Source: Candidatus Omnitrophota bacterium
Lineage (GTDB): Bacteria > Omnitrophota > Gorgyraeia > Tantalellales > Tantalellaceae
Length of the DNA stretch: 7,438 bases
Assembly (NCBI GenBank): GCA_030631915.1
Contig: DAOVKF010000075.1
Coordinates: 1 to 7,438 of the forward strand
Direction: 5' to 3'
This document shows positions 1 through 5,911 of this stretch, piece by piece (position 1 is the stretch's first letter; every line of letters starts with the position of its first letter). The translations under genes were made by a program, and so were the position numbers. A model generated the notes under the pieces. That model worked only from the letters and a program-made list of their open reading frames with translations. It had not been told where the DNA came from and did no database searches.

Positions 1-1
1 A

Positions 2-49
2 TACAACGCGCTGCGCCTGCTCCGGGGCATTCCTACCAGAAGCTTGTAA
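2..49 (+). CDS. Possible 3' end of a convergent gene (fragment)
   Basis: The plus frame starting at base 2 reads YNALRLLRGIPTRSL and stops at TAA (47-49). Most of its third positions are G or C, as expected of coding sequence here. When it is compared with the second arm of the inverted repeat, most changes are synonymous or conservative in this frame. Only 15 codons are visible, so no family can be named. Another plus frame is open to TAG at 64-66. The fragment would make the left edge a tail-to-tail junction. Confidence 0.3.
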   Translation, partial: YNALRLLRGIPTRSL

Positions 50-161
50 ACTTCTACAACCTATAGTGTCCGTTTAAACTTTATTTTTCCAGGGTCGGCC
101 GCGTCGGAATTGTAGTTACTTGGGACGTACAAGCTTCTGTACGGAACACCCCGGAGCAGCC
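15..161. repeat. Imperfect inverted repeat spanning the 3' end of the GT-C gene
   Basis: Arm 1 (15-48) and the reverse complement of arm 2 (128-161) match at 28 of 34 positions; the runs CTGCTCCGGGG and AGAAGCTTGTA are identical. A further 6-nt pair, CTACAA (54-59) and TTGTAG (110-115), sits inside the spacer. Arm 2 lies within the last codons of the GT-C gene. The 79-nt spacer is too long and the arms lack a T-tract, so this is not a normal terminator. Apart from this repeat, a GTTTAAAC palindrome (72-79) and an AT-rich stretch, I see nothing else between 1 and 115. Confidence 0.7.
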
Positions 162-1555
162 TTCCATCTAACTCCCAAGTCCTTACTAACATCCTCATAT
201 ACCAGGGACGCCAGAAAAAACATGGATATACCGGAAAAGTGCAGCATGAAACGCGATATGGTCGTGTTCACGTAAAAAAACAGGTTGTTCCCTGTCGTGC
301 ACATGTATCCGGCAAAATATCCGATCGATGAAACAAGCAGGAACAGGGTCGCGTAAAAGATCTCCCCCTTCCACAGGTATTTTCGTTTCCAGACCGCGCA
401 GCCGGCGACCAGTATCCAGAAAATATTCCATTTCTTGGGCCCGAATACCTGCTGCTGGAACAGATCGAGCAGGATCGGTATGTCTTTTACGTTCCGCCAT
501 ATGCGCGCGGCCGTAAGTTCCGCAAGATTTATATCACTGTTCACCGCGCCCGCGGCGGCCTTTACCGCGAACCACGGCGCGGCAATAACCGCTATTAAAC
601 CTAAGGCGGTAAGTATACCGGCCGTTGATCCTGCCTTACCGCGGCTTTTTCCGGACTGCCTTAACGTAAACACTGAAAGCGCCAGGACGAACGCGCTTAC
701 AAATACCACGGCTTCATTTTTGACCCACAAAGAAAACCCGAACAGGACCGACGAAAGGGCCAGATGCGCCCTGTCCATGGTCCGGACATAAAGCATGAAA
801 TATATAAAAGCGCACGTTACGAACACCGCGAGGACCAGATCAGCGTGTATCAGCGTGGCGTAATCCGCGAGCTGCGGAAGGGTCGCCAGAAGGAATACGA
901 CCAGCATGGAATAGGTCCGGCTGAAAAAGTTCTTTATCAGTCCGTAAAAGAGCAAAAGAAAAGCCGCGTAGATGACAGGCATAATGACATTTATCCAGAG
1001 ATCGTTGAAACCGATAAACTCGTATATCCATGTCATGAGCAACGGCAGGAAAAGCGGATAATCCGGATGGGCGACCGCGGCTTCCGGCCAGCTGAAAAAC
1101 CCCGCGGGGATCCCCCCGTTGAAATAAAAGATCCTGGCCTTAAGCGCGTAATTGGCGACCGCGTCGTGTGAATGCACCGGAAGAGGCAGTACAAGAAACA
1201 CTATCCAGGCCGTCTGGAGGACCATGCCGGCAAGAAGCAGCTTTTCAAGTAATATCATCCCCTTAAAGGGCTTTAAAGGCAGGAACGCCCCTTTTACGGT
1301 ATTGCGCCTGAAAGCGAGAAAATAAACCGCTGAGGCCGCGAAAACAAAAGGGGCCATGGAAACTGTCCACAGCGTGTATTTTACGCCGGCAAGATAATAC
1401 CAGAAGAGCTGGTACGCCGCTATGGCCGAACCCGCTAAAAAAGACACGGGCAGGAATTCCGACAAAGCGCATCTGTGCCTCATCTTCCGCATTACAGTGA
1501 AAACGAAAAACGCGCCCATGATCCCTATCGCCAGTAAAGAAATAATAAGACCCAT
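116..1555 (-). CDS. GT-C (ArnT/PMT-like, GT39-type) membrane glycosyltransferase
   Basis: This polytopic inner-membrane protein has about ten to twelve hydrophobic segments. Its features match GT-C enzymes of the PMT_2/ArnT kind, which use polyprenyl-phosphate sugars on the periplasmic face. Positions below count from an in-frame GTG at 1567. After four helices comes the large first outer loop with HSHDAVANYALKARIFYFNG (132-151), in which Asp135 is the likely catalytic acid, then AHPDYPLFLPLL (166-177). LIHADLVLAVF (239-249), LWVKNEAVVF (280-289) and TTISRFMLHF (435-444) are further stretches typical of such proteins. I prefer the ATG at 1555 (MGLIISLLAIG) over the GTG at 1567 (adding MVKF), because the GTG lies in a short repeat; neither has a Shine-Dalgarno. 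The last 15 or so residues (KAAPGCSVQKLVRPK) come from an inverted repeat and may not be native. Acceptor and sugar are unknown; O-chain or lipid A decoration would fit the neighbours. Confidence 0.85.
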   Translation of the reverse strand: MGLIISLLAIGIMGAFFVFTVMRKMRHRCALSEFLPVSFLAGSAIAAYQLFWYYLAGVKYTLWTVSMAPFVFAASAVYFLAFRRNTVKGAFLPLKPFKGMILLEKLLLAGMVLQTAWIVFLVLPLPVHSHDAVANYALKARIFYFNGGIPAGFFSWPEAAVAHPDYPLFLPLLMTWIYEFIGFNDLWINVIMPVIYAAFLLLFYGLIKNFFSRTYSMLVVFLLATLPQLADYATLIHADLVLAVFVTCAFIYFMLYVRTMDRAHLALSSVLFGFSLWVKNEAVVFVSAFVLALSVFTLRQSGKSRGKAGSTAGILTALGLIAVIAAPWFAVKAAAGAVNSDINLAELTAARIWRNVKDIPILLDLFQQQVFGPKKWNIFWILVAGCAVWKRKYLWKGEIFYATLFLLVSSIGYFAGYMCTTGNNLFFYVNTTISRFMLHFSGISMFFLASLVYEDVSKDLGVRWKAAPGCSVQKLVRPK

Positions 1556-1559
1556 AAAT

Positions 1560-1593
1560 TTAACCACAGATACACGGAGTTTACGGAGTAATT
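1560..1593. repeat. CACAGA/ACGGAGT-type short repeat at a gene junction
   Basis: The plus strand reads TTAACCACAGATACACGGAG and continues with a second ACGGAGT 9 nt after the first (1574-1580 and 1583-1589). It resembles the CACAGA/CACGGAG-type short repeats that recur between genes in many environmental bacterial genomes; this is from memory, not a search. Here it contains the stop codon of the small membrane protein (1581-1583) and an alternative GTG start of the GT-C gene (1565-1567), and it fills the place where a Shine-Dalgarno would be expected. Confidence 0.5.
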
Positions 1594-1985
1594 GTATTTA
1601 CAAGCAACCGCCCTTTTTCACCGTAACGTCTGAAAGTCCCGTATCCCGGAACGTCAATGTCGCCGCTCCCATACACGATCTTGAAAACGGTCCGGCCTTC
1701 ACCGGCCTTTAAAGGCCACAGAACATACCGGGCCCTTACCTTATCAATGGAATATTCATCAAAACCCACGATCTCATAAGTGGAACCTTCCGGTATCTCA
1801 GCGCGGCAAAAGCGCAAAAAATCGTAAAGATCGCCGCCCACGACATGCCGCGTCCTGCCCTCTCCCTTTAAACGGTAGAGTTCTCCCAGCGTTCGATACT
1901 GACCGTCTTTATCCTCCCTGACCAAAAAGAACAGCCAGAGAACGATCCAGACACTAAAAACGATCTTAAAAAAATTCTTCTTCAT
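1581..1985 (-). CDS. Small membrane-anchored protein of unknown function
   Basis: This is a 134-residue protein that I do not recognise. Residues 1-4 (MKKN) are basic, residues about 5-22 (FFKIVFSVWIVLWLFFLV) form one hydrophobic helix, and the rest is hydrophilic. The expected topology is a single N-terminal anchor or uncleaved signal with about 110 residues in the periplasm. The soluble part has VVGGDLYDFLRFCRAEIPEG (48-67), then STYEIVGFDEYSIDKVRARYVLWPLKAG (68-95) and short beta-like strands (FKIVYGSGDIDVPGYGTF, 101-118). Only one cysteine is present, and no lipobox or catalytic motif is visible. It sits 36 bp after the long GT2 and directly before a GT-C glycosyltransferase in the same direction, so a role as partner or regulator of that membrane enzyme is possible; this is only context. 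The start at 1985 is preceded by a weak CGGGA. The stop codon lies inside a short repeat. Confidence 0.75.
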   Translation of the reverse strand: MKKNFFKIVFSVWIVLWLFFLVREDKDGQYRTLGELYRLKGEGRTRHVVGGDLYDFLRFCRAEIPEGSTYEIVGFDEYSIDKVRARYVLWPLKAGEGRTVFKIVYGSGDIDVPGYGTFRRYGEKGRLLVNTITP

Positions 1986-2021
1986 ATTCCCGTTCGCCGG
2001 ATACCGGCCCTTCCCGTCCTT

Positions 2022-3278
2022 TTACCGCTTCCTCAAGTACTCTGCCAGGGCCGAAGGGGCCTTGAGATCGAACACCGCGCCTTTCCCGGAGACGGCGCGC
2101 ATCCCCTCTTCAAGCGAAAATACTCTGGTCCCGCGTAACCGCCCCAAAAGGCGCAGGAAGTGTAAAAGCGGGCCTTTTCCGAGGATCACCGCGTCATATC
2201 CCTTTTTTTTGGTCAGCACGCGCCATAACAGGGACAGGTTCACCAGGCCTGATGAGAAAAACCTGACGCTGATATCGGCGTGTTTTACCGTGTCTATGAA
2301 TCTCCACGGGTTAACATCCGTGGTGATCCTTTGTCCTAAGCATGAAATATCATTTCCCGTAGATTTATGGTGAGCGAACGAAGTGAGTCGAACCATGAAA
2401 TTTCTTTCCGAGCCGGGATGAACTATCTTTTCCCTGTCCATGGCCCACACCTCAACGATCGCTCTTTGCCGCGCCAGCCCTTTTAAGGCCTCGTAATCCG
2501 CGGTTATCGCGTCCCTGTCGCCGCGGATATCCCTGGACCGGTCCCAGTAAAGCACCCTTAAAAGCCTGCCCCACTTGCTTTCAAATATGCTTCTATTTCT
2601 GGAATAGACCTGTTCCCTGCCCTTCAGGCTTTTTCTTGAGGCCTGGCCGGCGTGGAAAACATAGGCACCTTCCGCCATTACCGGCATATACCCCTCTTTT
2701 TGCGCGCGGACCGAAAAATCGGTATCCTCGTAACACACGCCTTCATATACTTCGTCAAGATACCCTGTCTTATCGACCACTTCCCTTTTTATCAGACAGG
2801 CAAAACCGATCGCGTGTCCCAGTTCCACATATCCGCCTTTTTTATCCGAAAGCAGCCCCGCGTGTTCGTTCGCTGACACGCCTGTATCCGGAAAGGATCC
2901 GAAAGTGCTGCTCTGAGGGTTCACAAGACCGATGTTTCCCATGCTCCGGGCAACTGACATCATTTCCTCGAGCCACCCTTCGGTCACAACGCAGTCGTTG
3001 TTCAATAAACACATGAAGGGCGCGTCTGAAAGCCGCATCCCCTTGTTCATCCCTGCCGCGAAACCCGCGTTTTCCTCACACAACACTTTTTCTATATCAA
3101 CAGTATGGTTGCCGCGTATCCCGTTCAGATACTGTATCACTCCGGGATCCTTACTCCCGTTATCGACTATGATGAGCGTGGACCTTACCCCTGTGCGCTC
3201 AAGAATACTGTCAACGCATGCCCTGAGAAGGTCGGGGCGCTCATAACTAAGCAGAATTATGTCACATTCGGATTTCAT
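2022..3278 (-). CDS. GT2 glycosyltransferase with C-terminal extension (rhamnosyltransferase-like N-terminal domain)
   Basis: This 418-residue protein has a GT2 catalytic domain in about residues 1-245, of the kind often annotated as rhamnosyl- or O-antigen glycosyltransferase. Seen in order: CDIILLSYERPDLLRACVDS (5-24), LIIVDNGSKD (35-44), ENAGFAAGMNKG (69-80), the metal-binding CLLNNDC (90-96), HAIGFACLIKREVVD (155-169) and YEDTDFSVRA (183-192) with the probable catalytic acid pair, then VFHAGQAS (207-214). The remaining 170 or so residues are not part of the GT2 core. Residues 340-390 (SLLWRVLTKKKGYDAVILGK and after) loosely resemble the N-terminal half of a GT-B enzyme, but no complete second catalytic domain is present. 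Residues about 294-312 are encoded by a hairpin-forming repeat translated in frame. The ATG at 3278 follows the upstream TAG with no gap and only a weak purine stretch precedes it. The function as glycosyltransferase is sure; donor and acceptor are not. Confidence 0.9.
   Translation of the reverse strand: MKSECDIILLSYERPDLLRACVDSILERTGVRSTLIIVDNGSKDPGVIQYLNGIRGNHTVDIEKVLCEENAGFAAGMNKGMRLSDAPFMCLLNNDCVVTEGWLEEMMSVARSMGNIGLVNPQSSTFGSFPDTGVSANEHAGLLSDKKGGYVELGHAIGFACLIKREVVDKTGYLDEVYEGVCYEDTDFSVRAQKEGYMPVMAEGAYVFHAGQASRKSLKGREQVYSRNRSIFESKWGRLLRVLYWDRSRDIRGDRDAITADYEALKGLARQRAIVEVWAMDREKIVHPGSERNFMVRLTSFAHHKSTGNDISCLGQRITTDVNPWRFIDTVKHADISVRFFSSGLVNLSLLWRVLTKKKGYDAVILGKGPLLHFLRLLGRLRGTRVFSLEEGMRAVSGKGAVFDLKAPSALAEYLRKR
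2341..2403 (-). repeat. Hairpin-forming repeat inside the GT2 coding region
   Basis: On the plus strand a near-perfect 10-nt direct repeat (CATGAAATAT at 2341-2350, CATGAAATTT at 2394-2403; first 8 nt identical) brackets a small element. Inside it are an inverted repeat ATGGT/ACCAT (2367-2371 and 2392-2396) around a 20-nt loop, two imperfect 13-nt tandem units (GTGAGCGAACGAA at 2370-2382, GTGAGTCGAACCA at 2383-2395) and a second small inverted repeat GAAAT/ATTTC (2344-2348 and 2352-2356). It is read through in frame as residues about 294-312, a His/Ser/Thr-rich stretch (VRLTSFAHHKSTGND) unlike its surroundings. The structure is seen directly; its status as a dispersed genomic element is inferred. 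Confidence 0.55.
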
Positions 3279-4043
3279 CTATTTATCGCCCTGTTTTATT
3301 TCCCAGTATTTCGCCCACTTGAGGAAATGGACCCACGCGAACAATATTGAAAAGGCCAGGCCGTGGATTTTTTCTTTGTACCCTTTCTTCTTTATATACA
3401 TCTTCCAGAACAATTTCAAAGGCTTTACCCTGAGATTGTGCATGATCGTCCTTTGGCGGATATCAGGATCGTTCCTGAACATCTCTTCAGCCTGCAGCGA
3501 AGTATACCTGTTCTGCCGGACCATGAACTCTGAAACGTTATAAAAAGGATAATGCTCCACCCCCTCTTCCATGACGCCCTGGGCCCCGTTCACGACAAGT
3601 TTCTCGTGCACCGCGCCTTCATAATGAGCGTGAAGCTTTTTATAAAGATGCGCTGAATAATGGTACCACCCGCCGTGCATCATGACCCTGCCGAGAAAAA
3701 TGTTCTTCCTTCTGAACCTGAAACTTACACATCCCTCATCTTCCCCTTCAAGGAGTTTCTCGAGCCGGCCGCGGAATTCCGGCGTGACGACCTCATCCCC
3801 GTCCAGCTGTAATATCCAGTCCCCCGCGGCTGTTTCCGCTCCTTTATTTCTCTCGTTCCCGAACCCGCTGAACGCGCTTATTATCACTTTATCCGTGTAT
3901 TCTCTCACTATGTCCACAGTGCCGTCGTCGGATCGGCCGTCCACAACGATGATCTCATCCGCCCATTTAACGGATTCAAGACACTTTCGTATCTTGTCCC
4001 TGATATTTTTCGTTATTATAACGACTGACAGCCGCTGCAGCAT
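3279..4043 (-). CDS. GT2 glycosyltransferase, WaaE/KdtX-like (second paralog)
   Basis: This 254-residue GT2 enzyme is a paralog of the gene just upstream. The shared framework is SVVIITKN (6-13), CLESVKWADEIIVVDG (21-36), a full DxD motif QLDGDE (79-84), HGGWYHYSAHLYKK (123-136), VHEKL (145-149) and a C-terminal membrane-associating segment KKKGYKEKIHGLAFSILFAW (218-237). The paralog has Asn-Glu-Glu after the first strand, whereas this copy reads TKNIRDKI; the acidic pair usual in the group is replaced, while the DxD is intact, so it is probably active. It should transfer a sugar to LPS core or a lipid-linked glycan at the cytoplasmic face. The start at 4043 lies 2 bp past the upstream stop with a good ribosome binding site. 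The stop is directly followed by the start of the next gene. Tandem placement suggests duplication followed by a change of acceptor or donor. Confidence 0.92.
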   Translation of the reverse strand: MLQRLSVVIITKNIRDKIRKCLESVKWADEIIVVDGRSDDGTVDIVREYTDKVIISAFSGFGNERNKGAETAAGDWILQLDGDEVVTPEFRGRLEKLLEGEDEGCVSFRFRRKNIFLGRVMMHGGWYHYSAHLYKKLHAHYEGAVHEKLVVNGAQGVMEEGVEHYPFYNVSEFMVRQNRYTSLQAEEMFRNDPDIRQRTIMHNLRVKPLKLFWKMYIKKKGYKEKIHGLAFSILFAWVHFLKWAKYWEIKQGDK

Positions 4044-4045
4044 CT

Positions 4046-4816
4046 CTATCCTTTATCCTTCGTCCCCCGGATCAATTCCCGGTACTTGAGATAGCTCACG
4101 ATCTGATACATCCCGCTGAACACCGCTACTGTCAGGCCGTATACACCGTCCTTATAAGCCTTTTTCCGGAGCAGCCGCCTGTAAAAACACCGGTCAAGCG
4201 CCCTCCACACAGCGTGCCCCAGACTCATCTTCCGGCCGCTCAAATACCATTTTCTCGCCTCAAGCGTGGTATGGCTCTCCAGGCTTTTCACATAATCCGC
4301 GATATCTTTATGGGAATAATGGATAATATCCCCTTTCAGATGGCCGCACTCCCCATCCAGAAAGGCCCTGGGATGAACTTCCGCTTCTTCGTATTTGAAC
4401 TCATGTTTCAGAAAAAATCTCGTCTGCGGAGCCGGATATTCTCCCCCGTATCGCAGCCAGTAACCGCCTATATGGTTTCTCCTGGGTATTGTATATGCCT
4501 TATACCGCGGCCCGCGCCTTAAAAGGGTTGTGATCTCTCCGGCAAGCTCTTTTGTTATTCTTTCATCAGCGTCCAGGCTCAGGACCCAGTCATTAGAGGC
4601 CTGCGCATACGCCCGATTCCTGTGCCTGCCCTCATTTTCCATCTTCCTGATAAAGACCCTGTCAGTATGCTTTTTCGCTATCTCCCTTGTCGCATCCGTG
4701 CTTTCGTCATCCACAACGATTATCTCATCCGCCCAGGCCGCGCTCTCAAGGCATTCCGCGATATCGGTTTCCTCGTTCCTGGTTATGATAACCACGCTGA
4801 CCGCCGGCTTTGTCAT
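4046..4816 (-). CDS. GT2 glycosyltransferase, WaaE/KdtX-like (first paralog)
   Basis: This 256-residue protein is a family GT2 (GT-A fold) inverting glycosyltransferase of the WaaE/KdtX/LgtF group, whose known members add glucose or another hexose to the LPS inner core. It begins VSVVIITRNEETDIAECLES (6-25), then WADEIIVVDDESTDAT (28-43), the nucleotide-binding part. The metal-binding DxD motif is LDADE (81-85). The region RYGGEYPAPQTRFF (122-135) and EVHPR (146-150) match the acceptor half of this group. The C-terminal segment KKAYKDGVYGLTVAVFSGMYQIVSYLKY (218-245) is the usual amphipathic helix that attaches such enzymes to the inner membrane. The start has an excellent Shine-Dalgarno and overlaps the GT9 stop by 4 bp, so translation is probably coupled. 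The next gene is a paralog of the same length and arrangement. The donor sugar is unknown. Confidence 0.92.
   Translation of the reverse strand: MTKPAVSVVIITRNEETDIAECLESAAWADEIIVVDDESTDATREIAKKHTDRVFIRKMENEGRHRNRAYAQASNDWVLSLDADERITKELAGEITTLLRRGPRYKAYTIPRRNHIGGYWLRYGGEYPAPQTRFFLKHEFKYEEAEVHPRAFLDGECGHLKGDIIHYSHKDIADYVKSLESHTTLEARKWYLSGRKMSLGHAVWRALDRCFYRRLLRKKAYKDGVYGLTVAVFSGMYQIVSYLKYRELIRGTKDKG
4049..4054 (-). promoter_or_regulatory. Ribosome binding site of the second GT2 gene
   Basis: AAAGGA lies 5 nt before the ATG at 4043. The stop codon of the upstream gene falls in the spacer, so termination and re-initiation occur within a few bases of each other. Confidence 0.65.
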
Positions 4817-5907
4817 ATGTTCTCCTTGATCCCGCCCGTTTCACCCGGCAGTTCCCGGCATGCTTCCGCCACTGTTTCCGGTCTTATTCCGGTAAGGCAC
4901 CGGCCGTTGTACGCGCATTCCGGCAATCTGAAGCGGTTATAACACGGCCGGCATTCTACTTCACGGGCCGTGATAACCCTGTGCCTGTCAGAAGGCGGAT
5001 ACGGCCCATAGACCTTTTCATCAACCGGCCCGAAGATGGACACCGTTCTGACCTTGAGCGCGACCGCTATATGCAAGGGGCCTCCGTCATTGCACACGAC
5101 AAGGCCGCATCTGCTCAGCAAAGCCGCATATTGCTCAAGACCGAGACCGGTCTCAACGAACAGGGGGTTCCCGGCCATGTTCCCGGCGACTTCATTGCAC
5201 ACGTCCAGTTCGGAGCTGTCCCCCAGGATGGCGACCGGACCGGACTGTTCCGCCAGGATATCCGCGACCCGCGCGAATCTGTCCGGGCCCCATCTTTTGC
5301 GGACCGCATGCCTGCCCCAGCTGGCGCCTCCTCCCGGAACAATGGCTATAAGCCGCTTCCTCCCGGCGCCCTTTGTTTCCAGATATTCATCAGCCCATTT
5401 CTCCAGCCCCTCATCAAGGACCAGCCGCGTCTTCCCGGTCGAAGCTGTAATGCCCATATATTCCAGGAGTCCGCGGTAATATTCGATCACATGCCGGCCT
5501 TCAAACCCGGTAAACCGCTGTTTATGCGTAAGAAAGACGCCCCTTTTCCTGTAGTCCAGCCCTATCCTTTTCGGGATACCCGCCAGCATGAAAAAAAAAC
5601 CAAATTCCCGCGACAGCGTGAGATCAAAAACCGCGTCATAACGCGCCTGCCGTATTTCACGGAATAAACCGGATACAGCTGACAGGAATTTCGGTTTTGC
5701 CTCTTTCCACAATCTCAAAAGATCGTCTTTTTCATACACATGTACCGCGGCTATATCGGGATCGCTTTCCAGGACAGGTCTGGTCCTGGCATTGCACAGA
5801 TAGTCTATGGACACGCCGTCTATCCCCTTTTTCAGAGCACTGACAAGCGGAGTCGTAAACAGCACATCCCCGATCCCGAAAATATTAGCGATCAGAATTT
5901 TCTTCAT
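4813..5907 (-). CDS. GT9 heptosyltransferase-type glycosyltransferase (second copy)
   Basis: This is a second GT9 enzyme, 364 residues, near the usual family length and clearly diverged from its neighbour. It begins MKKILIANIFGIGDVLFTTP, with Asp14 of the GD motif in the position of the WaaC catalytic base. LAGIPKRIGLDYRKRG (108-123) is the acceptor-side region. IAIVPGGGASWG (187-198), the VRKRWGPDRFARVAD stretch (202-216), VAILGD (225-230) and VCNDGGPLHIAVALK (271-285) form the donor-binding half. Cysteines C319, C322, C331 and C337 make a quartet like that of the first copy but with wider spacing. The expected role is transfer of heptose or a similar sugar to a core acceptor in the cytoplasm. 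Two different GT9 genes in a row usually act successively on the growing core. The ATG at 5907 is 4 bp past the upstream stop and has a good ribosome binding site. The stop overlaps the next start as ATGA. Donor and linkage cannot be told. Confidence 0.92.
   Translation of the reverse strand: MKKILIANIFGIGDVLFTTPLVSALKKGIDGVSIDYLCNARTRPVLESDPDIAAVHVYEKDDLLRLWKEAKPKFLSAVSGLFREIRQARYDAVFDLTLSREFGFFFMLAGIPKRIGLDYRKRGVFLTHKQRFTGFEGRHVIEYYRGLLEYMGITASTGKTRLVLDEGLEKWADEYLETKGAGRKRLIAIVPGGGASWGRHAVRKRWGPDRFARVADILAEQSGPVAILGDSSELDVCNEVAGNMAGNPLFVETGLGLEQYAALLSRCGLVVCNDGGPLHIAVALKVRTVSIFGPVDEKVYGPYPPSDRHRVITAREVECRPCYNRFRLPECAYNGRCLTGIRPETVAEACRELPGETGGIKENI
4822..4827 (-). promoter_or_regulatory. 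Ribosome binding site of the first GT2 gene
   Basis: AAGGAG lies 5 nt before the ATG at 4816, inside the 3' end of the upstream GT9 gene. It is the best Shine-Dalgarno in the window and fixes the start that overlaps the upstream stop as ATGA. Confidence 0.75.
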
Positions 5908-5911
5908 GATC

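Noticed and set aside
49..127. Rho-independent terminator downstream of the GT-C gene
   Set aside because: No short GC-rich hairpin followed by T residues is found on the minus strand; the inverted repeat around it has a loop that is too long.
15..161. Miniature transposon (MITE) with 34-bp terminal inverted repeats
   Set aside because: No target-site duplication flanks the arms, and the pattern of differences between arms looks like codon-level change. It was kept as a repeat, not called mobile.
1996..2008. GCCGG-ATA-CCGGC hairpin in the 36-bp gap before the small membrane protein
   Set aside because: The stem is only 5 bp and no T-tract follows on the minus strand, so it is not a credible terminator; chance is likely in this GC-rich gap.
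2341..2403. Nonsense or frameshift making the long GT2 a pseudogene
   Set aside because: The frame is open through the repeat and the sequence on both sides reads as ordinary protein in the same frame, so the gene appears intact.
4810..5667. Long plus-strand open frame of about 285 codons opposite the second GT9 gene
   Set aside because: It lies antisense to a gene with complete GT9 motifs and its translation has no recognisable domain and an odd, Pro/Arg-rich composition. It is a shadow frame caused by the codon bias of the real gene.
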